DNA of 64,000 bases from Verrucomicrobia bacterium 12-59-8 (GTDB lineage Bacteria > Verrucomicrobiota > Verrucomicrobiae > Verrucomicrobiales > Verrucomicrobiaceae). Positions 45,871 to 53,726 of the stretch are shown in pieces (the first letter of the stretch is position 1; each line of letters opens with the position of its first letter). The stretch lies in contig NCCR01000022.1 in assembly GCA_002279765.1 (NCBI GenBank), positions 1 to 64,000 on the forward strand, read 5' to 3'. Under the pieces are notes generated by a model that ran no database searches, had not been told where the DNA came from, and saw only the letters and a program-made list of their open reading frames with translations. A program made the translations under genes and the position numbers.

Positions 45871-46098
45871 GTATGCCGCTCAGATAAGCAGCTTTTTTTG
45901 TTTATGCTAAGTTTCCAGAACCGGCTCATCGAAACCTAGACTTGCTGTCTATTCGCACGGCAAGAGTATAGTCTGCGCGAGCTGGTGCGATGCAAAAACG
46001 GAACGTATTGGAATAGCCGAAGATAAGAGCCGTCCAACCCGAGACTGGCCCGAACCCTTGGCTCTCAGCATGGCTGTGACCTCCAACAATCGGAAAGG
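45871..46098. other. Intergenic region without a recognised gene
   Basis: This 228-bp stretch between the terminator and the lptD stop holds no convincing ORF. AGAGCC near 46027-46032 can pair with GGCTCT near 46060-46065, a weak hairpin. Nothing else is apparent. Confidence 0.5.
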
Positions 46099-48627
46099 CT
46101 ACTGCTTGCCGCCGCGGCCGCCGGGATTTGGATCCATATCCAGGTCGAAATTGAATTTGGGGAAGTCCTTGAGGGTAAAGGACAACAGGAGGCCAAAATC
46201 AGAAACGCCGTTGCCATTATTACGCGACATGAAACCAAAGGAAGCGATCCAGCTGCTCAGGTCTTTTGAAAAGCTGTAGCTCTGGAACTGAAGGATGCCA
46301 TTGACCGCTTCGTAAATGTGATAAGTGTTGAAGCCATAATTCTCGTTCAACCGGGCATAAAACCGTGTGTAAACCAGGCTGCTGTTGCGGAAAAAGGGAT
46401 GGTCATAAATGTATTGATGCCCCATCTCCATGGAGGTCGTTTTGCTCAACATCCAGGTGACGCTGTTGTTGGCTTCAGTAAAGCTGCCGACACCGCTGGT
46501 GATGGGCAGCTGCAGGTCGGACTTCAGGGTGGCCCAGGGTACCGGGACCCAGAAAAGCTCATTGTAAACATTGGAGAGGCTGCTGCCATATTCCGGATCT
46601 TTGCCAAACACGTTCACATAGGTGTTCATCCCCGCCCAGGTGTAGGTCTGGTCATCTCCGCCTTCTGGCGTCTCCCAGAAGCCGCCGTAGCCGCTGCTGC
46701 CCATGTAATCGCGTCTCGTTTGGAAGAGATTGCGGAATCCGACACGCGCCACATTCCATGAGCGCAGGCTATCCACCGCTGTGAACAACGGAACATCTAT
46801 GGAACGCGGCCGTGTGGTGGTAGAAAGCCGGTCGATGGCGGGCAGTCCCGTATTCTGACTGGCGTCCAGATAGGAGTAGTTGAGGTAGGGCTGGAAGACA
46901 TGCCGGATGCCGTTGAGACCGAGCATCGGCACCTGAACATCGCTCCAGTTTTTTGACAGTTTGAAGGAGACATCCAGCCCCATGTGCAAGATACCCCGGT
47001 TAAAATTCCGCAGTCCGCTGACACTGCCGACAATGCCCGTGTAGCTCGTCAAGCCAGCACCAATCCTGGGCGTCACATTCAGCCAGCCCATGTAGGTCTT
47101 GGGATACAGGAACTCATGGTAGGTGTGAAAACGGCCATATCCCGGCTGCGCCAGTCTGCTGGAAATAGCACCCAGCCCCTGGGTGATTTCGGCGGGAGTC
47201 AGTGTGGAGGTTCGCGAAGCACCCACAAGAGAGAGGTAGGATGCGGGGGCAGTTCCAAGCGGATCCGCCAGCACGCTAGCCAGACCAATTCCGCCACCGA
47301 CTCCTCCGAGAGCTTGAAGACGGAGCAGTTCCGCCTTCTCCTGTGTTCCAACCAGTTCGCCAATGATACCTGCCGTGATGGTACCCTGGTGGTACACTCC
47401 AGAATTCCACAGAGGCCTCCGGGTGAAGTCGATGGACAGTTCGGGCAGCCTGGTCGTCGTCCGGTAAAAGTTGTTCAGCTTGAACTTCGCCAGTAAGGTG
47501 GCGACGTACGCGTCATTCGTGTGAATAAGCGAAATCAGATTGTCCGGCTCGCGATTGGTGCGGTAGTCATTGAAGAAAAAGTCTTCGTAAAAGTGGATGT
47601 CGCTGATCTTGTTGATGTCGAAATCAAGATACCAGGTGCTCACATCCGGCCCCGGAAGGTAGATGCGGTGCTGGAAATTCACCCGGTACCTGTCCTTGGA
47701 CACCGGATAACGCGTGGCGGTTGTCGCGTTCGTTCCAGGGGCGGAGTCACTGACCCCGTAAATTTTCAGCGTGCCGAAGTTCTGACGGTTGCTGCTATGG
47801 CGCAGCGAAATCAAATCCACACCGACACCCACGCCACGCTTGCTGCGCAGATCAAATTTGTATTTCGCGTAGGTATGGTCGCCATGCACAACGGCAAGCT
47901 GTGTCAGCAGGAACCCCCCCCAGCGGCTCAGGTAGCCGGGGCCGATGCGCCAGTTGGCGTCTTCATCCAGCGATTTGGTAAGCTGGGGCAGATAGAAATA
48001 GGGCGTCTTTCCAGCATACATTTTCACGTCCTTGAGGATGGCTCTGTCCTCAGGGTAGACCGTCAGTTCTTTGGCGCTCACCCGGAAATTCGGGTTTTGC
48101 ACATCATGCGATGTGAAAGACACGCCCTTGGCATCAATGCGGTTCTCCAGCTTGCTCCCTGAGTGGAAATCTTCCGCCCTGAAGAAAAACATGCCCGATG
48201 TTCTTCTCAACCCGCCCCCGGTGGAGCCACCCGTGCCAGTTATGCCCGTTCCAGGAATGCCCGGTGACCCCGCTCCAACGCCCGTGATCACATTCTTGCC
48301 CGACATCTCACCCGTGAGGGAATTGTAGGTGATCGAATCCCCGTGGTAGATCGTTCCTGCCCGCCAGATTGTCACCCCGTCCTTGGCGATCACCTCTCCG
48401 GTGGACTGGTTGTACTGCGCACTGCCGCAGCGCATTTCAACATCGCCGTAGTGAATATGCACATCCCCCGTCACCGTGGCGATTCCAGTTTCTGGATCCA
48501 TCGTCGTGGTTAGACCTCGAATGTTCAGATCGCTCGTGAGGCTGTCGAGTAGGGATTGCCCGCTCGCCGCCCCGGCCACAGCCAAGGCGCAAACGAGAAC
48601 CGTCACGCAAAATTTTGAAAAAATCAT
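46099..48627 (-). CDS. lptD: LPS-assembly outer-membrane protein LptD
   Basis: Starting at 48627 the product has 842 residues with a signal peptide (MIFSKFCVTVLVCALAVAG); an ATG 21 bp upstream is also possible. An N-terminal OstA/LptA-like beta-jellyroll follows (GIATVTGDVHIHYGDVEMRC; VTIWRAGTIYHGDSITYN), interrupted by a Gly-rich loop at about residues 114-140, then a beta-barrel from about residue 190. LptD with LptE inserts LPS in the outer leaflet. The mature chain has a single cysteine, so the interdomain disulfides of the E. coli protein are absent. lpxA is 98 bp upstream on the same strand. Confidence 0.85.
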   Translation of the reverse strand: MIFSKFCVTVLVCALAVAGAASGQSLLDSLTSDLNIRGLTTTMDPETGIATVTGDVHIHYGDVEMRCGSAQYNQSTGEVIAKDGVTIWRAGTIYHGDSITYNSLTGEMSGKNVITGVGAGSPGIPGTGITGTGGSTGGGLRRTSGMFFFRAEDFHSGSKLENRIDAKGVSFTSHDVQNPNFRVSAKELTVYPEDRAILKDVKMYAGKTPYFYLPQLTKSLDEDANWRIGPGYLSRWGGFLLTQLAVVHGDHTYAKYKFDLRSKRGVGVGVDLISLRHSSNRQNFGTLKIYGVSDSAPGTNATTATRYPVSKDRYRVNFQHRIYLPGPDVSTWYLDFDINKISDIHFYEDFFFNDYRTNREPDNLISLIHTNDAYVATLLAKFKLNNFYRTTTRLPELSIDFTRRPLWNSGVYHQGTITAGIIGELVGTQEKAELLRLQALGGVGGGIGLASVLADPLGTAPASYLSLVGASRTSTLTPAEITQGLGAISSRLAQPGYGRFHTYHEFLYPKTYMGWLNVTPRIGAGLTSYTGIVGSVSGLRNFNRGILHMGLDVSFKLSKNWSDVQVPMLGLNGIRHVFQPYLNYSYLDASQNTGLPAIDRLSTTTRPRSIDVPLFTAVDSLRSWNVARVGFRNLFQTRRDYMGSSGYGGFWETPEGGDDQTYTWAGMNTYVNVFGKDPEYGSSLSNVYNELFWVPVPWATLKSDLQLPITSGVGSFTEANNSVTWMLSKTTSMEMGHQYIYDHPFFRNSSLVYTRFYARLNENYGFNTYHIYEAVNGILQFQSYSFSKDLSSWIASFGFMSRNNGNGVSDFGLLLSFTLKDFPKFNFDLDMDPNPGGRGGKQ

Positions 48628-48725
48628 AACACGAGAGGACACAACCATGCACAGGCAGGGAATGAGAGCTTTCTAAATAGGCTACCGGGGTCGCGGTGAC
48701 AAGAAAAAGCCGGACTTTTTTCGCC

Positions 48726-49517
48726 TCAATCATCCTCCCGCCCCGGGCGCACGGGACACACCCCTTTTTTGCTCGGTGCCTGCACAAACTCCAGCAGTCG
48801 TCGTGCCTTTTCCGGCCACTCGTGGGTCACAGCCTTCTCCAACGCCTGAGTCTGATTCATTCCGGAACAAAACAGCAGTTCAAAGAGTTCCTTGATCCTA
48901 CCCCGATCTTCAGCGGAGAATCCCTGACGCCGCAGGCCGATCACGTTCAGTCCCGTGATGCGATTGATACGCTGTGCCGCGCAGTAGTGGGGGATGTCCT
49001 TGCTGAAACTGCCGTTCCCCTGGATGACGCAGAAATCTCCAATGCGCAGAAACTGGTGAAAAACCGCGCCGCCTCCAATGAAAGTGTTGTTGCCCACTTG
49101 AATATGCCCGCCCAGCAGTACCGCGTTTGCCAGGATGTTCCGGTCCCCCAGCACCACATCATGCGCCAGGTGGCTGCCCACCATGAGATAGTTGCCATCA
49201 CCGATGCGTGTCGCTGATCCCGGCTTGCTGCCACGATGAATCGTCACATGCTCACGGATCACGTTTTTTTTGCCCAAAATCACGCTGCTAAGGGTGGCGG
49301 AATCAAAACCCAGATCTTGTGGCTCCCCACCGATCACCGCCCCGCGTCCGATCCGCGTCCCCTCCCCCACAATCACGTGCCCCACCATCTGGGCATGTGC
49401 CTCGATCTTGCATCCCGCTCCCACCTCGCTCGATCCTTCGATCACCACATAGGGGCCGATCTCGGCTGTGGGGTCGATTCGGGCGCTAGTGTCAATCAGG
49501 GCTGTCTGGTGAATCAT
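48726..49517 (-). CDS. lpxA: UDP-N-acetylglucosamine acyltransferase LpxA
   Basis: The 263-residue protein is a left-handed beta-helix with hexapeptide repeats from the start (IHQTALIDTSARIDPTAEIG). It carries the LpxA motifs EHVTIHRGS, with the catalytic histidine in the region of GSHLAHDVVLG, and the helical C-terminus with AAQRINRITGLNVIGLRR. It puts the first acyl chain on UDP-GlcNAc for lipid A. No lpxD, fabZ or lpxB is adjacent. Confidence 0.93.
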   Translation of the reverse strand: MIHQTALIDTSARIDPTAEIGPYVVIEGSSEVGAGCKIEAHAQMVGHVIVGEGTRIGRGAVIGGEPQDLGFDSATLSSVILGKKNVIREHVTIHRGSKPGSATRIGDGNYLMVGSHLAHDVVLGDRNILANAVLLGGHIQVGNNTFIGGGAVFHQFLRIGDFCVIQGNGSFSKDIPHYCAAQRINRITGLNVIGLRRQGFSAEDRGRIKELFELLFCSGMNQTQALEKAVTHEWPEKARRLLEFVQAPSKKGVCPVRPGREDD

Positions 49518-49638
49518 GCGCGATAACCATGGATGCCCACTCAGCAGGGATCAATCCTGAGTTGCATCTCTCGCAAACTTCCTCTTGGCAGGCAGCCTCA
49601 CGTTGCCTACTATCCTAACACGCCGCAACGCAGCACCA

Positions 49639-49725
49639 GGAGAGGTGGTCGAGTGGTTTATGGCTCCAGTCTTGAAAACTGGCGTGGGTTTATCCCCACC
49701 GTGGGTTCGAATCCCACCCTCTCCG
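49639..49725 (+). tRNA. tRNA-Ser (UGA)
   Basis: The 87-base gene folds as a class II tRNA: acceptor stem GGAGAGG pairs with CCTCTCC, anticodon arm CCAGT-CTTGAAA-ACTGG gives anticodon TGA, there is a long variable arm (CGTGGGTTTATCCCCACCG) and a T arm containing GTTCGAATC. The discriminator base is G, as for serine tRNAs. The CCA end is not encoded. Confidence 0.95.
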
Positions 49726-50108
49726 CTCTCAGCCCCTGTAAAATCAAGGGTTCCAACGCGAATCAAAATAATGCGCACAAAAAGCGCGCATTCTGAATTA
49801 CCTTTGCGCCCCCCCCAGCAACTTCGAAAACGTGCAGCCGCCAACCCTCTGCATGCCTGCGACAGCGAAGCTCTGAACTGGATCCCCGGCGCTAAGAAAA
49901 CGTTAGGATCAGGATTATCGCGAGTCGCCTCAGTAAAATCCGCGAAAACTCTCGGGATTCAGGAGGGACACCTGAAAACGAACCGAGGACAGCGTTATAT
50001 CAAGAATGGGACTAGAAAGAACGAGATTACCCCCAAGTCGGCGAACCATTCATACGTTTTGTTCGTAGTTGAACAAATTGGTTATTGATAAATTAAGACC
50101 TTAGTTCA
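49726..50108. other. 383-bp region after tRNA-Ser with no recognised gene
   Basis: Downstream of the tRNA no convincing coding region is present; the open frames seen overlap the tRNA. AATGCGC (49770-49776) pairs with GCGCATT (49786-49792), a possible stop hairpin without a T run. TTGTTC-GTAGTT-GAACAA at 50059-50076 is a short perfect inverted repeat ahead of the flavoprotein gene and could be an operator. The last 60 bases are AT-rich, as expected for a promoter. No attachment-site duplication was found by eye. Confidence 0.5.
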
Positions 50109-50120
50109 ATGTTATATTTT

Positions 50121-51602
50121 ATGTCCTCCACCCACAGCAGACGTCAATTCCTCCAGTATTCGTCCGCCCTAGCTCTTTCCCAGCTACCCTGGCTAAGCGG
50201 CTGCGCCACCAGAACACCTGAAGCCGTTCTTTCGGTTGACCCAAAGGCCTGGGAAGAGCTGGCCCGGCATCTCAAGGGGCCTTTACTCCGGCCTGGAGAC
50301 CATAACTTCAACAAGATCGCAGCCACCTGGAATTTGCGGTATTCCAATGTCCAAAAACCAGCAGGCATCGCCCGGTGTGACAATGCGGATGATGTACGTG
50401 TAAGTCTGCAATGGGCCCAGGAGCACAAGCTGCCGTTGGTGGCGCGCTCCGGCGGACACTCTTATTCGGGCTATTCCACCACTCCGGGACTCATGATTGA
50501 TCTCTCGCTGCAAAACTCGTTAAGTTTCGATGACTCGACAGGCAAAGCAACGGTCGGAGCAGGTGCGCGTAATGCCACTCTGTATGACGCTCTGCCAGCC
50601 AAGAAGAGCTCTGTCACGCATGGGCGTTGCAAACAGGTGGGGGTGGGCGGCCTAGTCCTCGGCGGCGGCATTGGGTTCAACATGCGTCTCCACGGCCTGC
50701 TGATTGATCAGCTCGTCCAGACTGATGTCATGCTCGCCAGCGGTGAAACGCGGCGCTGTAGTGCCCATGAAAATGCTGATCTCTTCTGGGCCTGCCGTGG
50801 TGGCGGCGGTGGCAACTTTGGGATCAACACCTCGTTCACCTTCCAGACCTTTCCAGTTGGAAACGTTACCGTTTTTGACATCTCCTGGAACGAGAAAATT
50901 GACGAGATGCTCCCAGCTGCACTCGACCTGCTGCCGACCATGCCCGACCGCCTTGGCTGCAAGCTTTCGGTCAACACCAAGACTCCTGGAGTTCTTACCA
51001 TCAACCTCCTGGGTCAGCTGGTCGGCCCGAAAGACGAGTTCGACAAACTGATGGCGCCGCTTTTCCGTCTGGCGGCCCCTTTCCAGCAGTTGATTGAGTA
51101 CAAGCCATACTGGGATGCCCAGGAAAACCTCACAGAGGCGGGACTACCTGAATTTTCGCACGAAAGATCCCGCTATGCCCTGGGAGACATCAGTGTCGCA
51201 GGCAGCCGGGCGATCCTCAAGCACATGCGCAGCTGGCCCGGTACGCATGATCAGGCCACGTGGAAAATGTTCCTGGGTGGTGGTGCCATCAACAAGGTGT
51301 CCTCAACCGCCACCGCGTACTGGCATCGTAGCGCCAGCATGGTCACAAGTGTGGAACTAAACTGGAAGCCCGCTGACAGCAATGTCGTTCTGGCGGTGAA
51401 CGAAGCCTGGCTCGCCCGCTTCCACGACGACATGGCCCAGTACACCTCGCGCCAGTGTTATCAGAATTTCATCGACAACGCCCAGAAGAACTACCTGCGC
51501 GCCTACTACGGTGACAACCTGGACCGTCTTGTGGAAGTCAAACGTGCCGTCGACCCCAAGAACATCTTCAATTATCCGCAAAGCATACCGCTCAAACTGT
51601 GA
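50121..51602 (+). CDS. Berberine-bridge-enzyme-like FAD-linked oxidase
   Basis: The 493-residue protein (another ATG lies at 50109) starts SSTHSRRQFLQYS, a twin-arginine signal, with LSGC resembling a lipobox. The FAD-binding (PCMH) domain shows RSGGHSYSG, whose histidine forms the 8-alpha link, and HGRCKQVGVGGL, whose cysteine should form the 6-S link, so FAD is probably bound twice. The C-terminal BBE segment QCYQNFIDNA ... RAYYGDNLDRLVEVKRAVDP is present. It probably oxidises sugars or phenolics outside the cytoplasm. It overlaps the convergent Ada-AlkA gene by 11 bp. Confidence 0.88.
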   Translation: MSSTHSRRQFLQYSSALALSQLPWLSGCATRTPEAVLSVDPKAWEELARHLKGPLLRPGDHNFNKIAATWNLRYSNVQKPAGIARCDNADDVRVSLQWAQEHKLPLVARSGGHSYSGYSTTPGLMIDLSLQNSLSFDDSTGKATVGAGARNATLYDALPAKKSSVTHGRCKQVGVGGLVLGGGIGFNMRLHGLLIDQLVQTDVMLASGETRRCSAHENADLFWACRGGGGGNFGINTSFTFQTFPVGNVTVFDISWNEKIDEMLPAALDLLPTMPDRLGCKLSVNTKTPGVLTINLLGQLVGPKDEFDKLMAPLFRLAAPFQQLIEYKPYWDAQENLTEAGLPEFSHERSRYALGDISVAGSRAILKHMRSWPGTHDQATWKMFLGGGAINKVSSTATAYWHRSASMVTSVELNWKPADSNVVLAVNEAWLARFHDDMAQYTSRQCYQNFIDNAQKNYLRAYYGDNLDRLVEVKRAVDPKNIFNYPQSIPLKL

Positions 51603-53082
51603 AGAGACTTTTCGTCACCGGAAAGTTCCACACATGCATCACCGCATAACTCCGCCACGGACGCCAAGCCTGGGACATCTCTTCGGCCTGCTTTGCGGTG
51701 ACGCCGCCGAGTTTGTTGCAGACAGCGATGTCTTCCTTGGGAAAGGCGTCCGGCCAGCGCAGGGTTCGCATGGCAATATAGTGCGCGGTCCAGGGGCCGA
51801 TGCCGGGCAGCGTTACCAGTTGCGCGATGACGGCCTCGGGATGCGCGCCGGGATCGAGCTGCAGCCTGCCTGAGCGGAAGGCTTCTGCGAGGGCGAGGAT
51901 GCACGCGGCGCGGGTGCGGATGATGCCGAGGCGGGCAATGTCATCGAGGGTGGCTCTGGCGACTTTCTGCGCTAGGGGAGTCAGCCGTGTCAGCTCAGGA
52001 AACGGCGTCTCGATTTTTTTACTGAAGGCTTCGGCATAACGGCACGCGATCTTGGTCGCGGCCTGCACGGTGATCTGCTGACCCAGGATGGCGCGCACGG
52101 CCATTTCAAAGCCGTCAAACGCACCTGGCACTCGCAGTCCGGGATTTTGCATGACGCTCTTTTTCAGCGTGGCATCCTGCATCAAATGCGCCGCGATGAT
52201 GTCAGGACGGGCGGCGAGATCAAACATGTGGCGCAGGCGGCCCAGCAGCGCGGGCAGAACGGGAGTCAGCGAATGCGTGAACTCCACCAGCAGCGCATTC
52301 TTTGCCGCCGCGTTGGACACCTTGATCCAGCCTGTGTGATCGCCCAGCCGCACGGTGCGCGAGTAGCTGCTATCGGCGACTAACTCCACCTCGCGGATTG
52401 TGCGGGCGGCGAGAAACTTGAGCATGGTTTCCCAGTCGTAGGGCGGGCGGTAGCCGAGCTGCAGCGTGGAGGTGTCGGTGGCGTGCATCCTGCCCGGATG
52501 CGCGGCGGCTTCTTTGCGCAGGCGTGTGGGCGGCATGCGGTAATGACGGCTGAAGGCGTCATTGAACCGGCGCAGGCTGGAGAAGCCGCTGGCAAAGGCG
52601 ATTTCGATGACCGGCAGCCGGGTGTCGGTGAGAAGTTGTTTGGCCAAAAGCAGACGTCGAGTTTGAATCAGCTCGATGGGCGAGACTCCAAGCTCCTGCT
52701 GCACGATGCGGCGCAACTGGCGTGAGCTGAGGCCAAACTGCGTGGCGATTTCTTCGAGGCCCGCGCCTTCATCCGCCAGCCCTTCGTCCATGCGGAGCAT
52801 GATCAAATCGGCCAGCCGATGCGCGTGATCCACCGGTGCATGCCCCGGAGCCAGCTCTGGACGGCAGCGCAGGCAGGGGCGAAAGGCCGCCTTCTCCGCA
52901 GCCCCGGCGCTTTCATAGAAGCGGCAGTTTTCCCGCTTCGGCACCTTCACCGGGCAGATGGGGCGGCAGTAGATGCCCGTGGAGGTGACGCCGACGTAGA
53001 ATACGCCGTCAAAGCGTGGGTCACGGGATTTCAGCGCGCGATACGCGGCATCATCATCGATCAGGTTCATGGAGTTCAGCAT
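51592..53082 (-). CDS. Ada-type regulator fused to AlkA 3-methyladenine glycosylase
   Basis: From the ATG at 53082 (a GCAGGGA sequence lies just upstream) the protein has 496 residues. Order of parts: Ada zinc domain with the methyl-accepting cysteine in YCRPIC (C39, C43) and FRPCLRC; an AraC-type HTH around residues 90-185; the AlkA N-terminal domain; and HhH-GPD with LPGIGPWTAHY and the catalytic aspartate in FPKED. It should sense methylphosphotriesters in DNA and cut out alkylated bases. The O6-alkylguanine transferase of E. coli Ada is instead given by the divergent ogt. The frame is open to 53124. Confidence 0.9.
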   Translation of the reverse strand: MLNSMNLIDDDAAYRALKSRDPRFDGVFYVGVTSTGIYCRPICPVKVPKRENCRFYESAGAAEKAAFRPCLRCRPELAPGHAPVDHAHRLADLIMLRMDEGLADEGAGLEEIATQFGLSSRQLRRIVQQELGVSPIELIQTRRLLLAKQLLTDTRLPVIEIAFASGFSSLRRFNDAFSRHYRMPPTRLRKEAAAHPGRMHATDTSTLQLGYRPPYDWETMLKFLAARTIREVELVADSSYSRTVRLGDHTGWIKVSNAAAKNALLVEFTHSLTPVLPALLGRLRHMFDLAARPDIIAAHLMQDATLKKSVMQNPGLRVPGAFDGFEMAVRAILGQQITVQAATKIACRYAEAFSKKIETPFPELTRLTPLAQKVARATLDDIARLGIIRTRAACILALAEAFRSGRLQLDPGAHPEAVIAQLVTLPGIGPWTAHYIAMRTLRWPDAFPKEDIAVCNKLGGVTAKQAEEMSQAWRPWRSYAVMHVWNFPVTKSLFTV

Positions 53083-53106
53083 GCTAGTCCCTGCAGTCCT
53101 TCTGGA

Positions 53107-53159
53107 CTGGCCGTTTTCGGACATGAGGTTATTTTATCTCCATGTCCGAAAATGGCCAG
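53107..53159. repeat. Long inverted repeat between ada-alkA and ogt
   Basis: A 22-bp left arm (53107-53128) and right arm (53138-53159) match at 19 of 22 positions as inverse complements, around an AT-only 9-bp spacer TTATTTTAT. Each arm includes ATGTCCGAAAA on its own strand, so both divergent frames would begin Met-Ser-Glu-Asn-Gly-Gln if started there. It is a likely operator for the Ada regulator, or a relic of an inverted duplication. Confidence 0.8.
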
Positions 53160-53210
53160 CAGCCGTTGCCTGTGCGCGCCATGATCTGGCCGAACGCAAA
53201 CCGCACTGAC

Positions 53211-53717
53211 ATGCCATCCCCCAGCTATTATTTCAAAACCATGCCCACGCCGGTGGGTCTGCTCACGCTCGTGGCGAATGAGCATGGACTGGCGGCGGTG
53301 CTGTGGGAAAACGATGATCCGAAACGCGTGCGCCTCAGCCCTCTGCAGGAGGACAGCAAGCACCCGGTACTGCTGGAAGCCGAGCGGCAGTTGCAGGACT
53401 ACTTCGAGGGGAAGCGCGAGATGTTCTCCCTGAAGCTCGACTTCATCGGCGGCACGGAGTTTCAGCAGAAAGTTTGGGCGGCGCTGCTGACGATTCCCTT
53501 TGGCGAGACGCGAAGCTACGCGCAGATCGCGGAGCAGATCGGCAACCCCAATGCGGTGCGTGCGGTGGGCACGGCCAATGGCAAAAACCCCATCTCCATC
53601 ATCGCGCCGTGCCATCGTGTGATCGGTTCCAATGGCAAGCTGACAGGCTTTGCCGGTGGCATGGAGGCCAAGGCTTATCTGCTGAAGCTGGAGTCGAAAG
53701 ATCCGACGCTGATCTGA
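53211..53717 (+). CDS. ogt: Methylated-DNA-protein-cysteine methyltransferase Ogt
   Basis: The protein has 168 residues from the ATG at 53211, where MPSPSYYFKTMPTPVGLLTL matches the usual N-terminus; an ATG at 53142 inside the inverted repeat would add 23 residues. The active-site motif APCHRVIG carries the acceptor cysteine, and the HTH segment (SYAQIAEQIGNPNAVRAVG) and GKNPI precede it. It removes O6-alkyl groups from guanine by suicide transfer and should be regulated with the divergent Ada-AlkA. Confidence 0.92.
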   Translation: MPSPSYYFKTMPTPVGLLTLVANEHGLAAVLWENDDPKRVRLSPLQEDSKHPVLLEAERQLQDYFEGKREMFSLKLDFIGGTEFQQKVWAALLTIPFGETRSYAQIAEQIGNPNAVRAVGTANGKNPISIIAPCHRVIGSNGKLTGFAGGMEAKAYLLKLESKDPTLI

Positions 53718-53726
53718 CAGCGTTCT

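Noticed and set aside
45708..45929. 73-residue minus-strand frame
   Set aside because: It reads through the terminator hairpin and has no recognisable features.
49585..50088. 167-residue open frame over the tRNA
   Set aside because: It overlaps tRNA-Ser and has no recognisable coding sequence beyond it.
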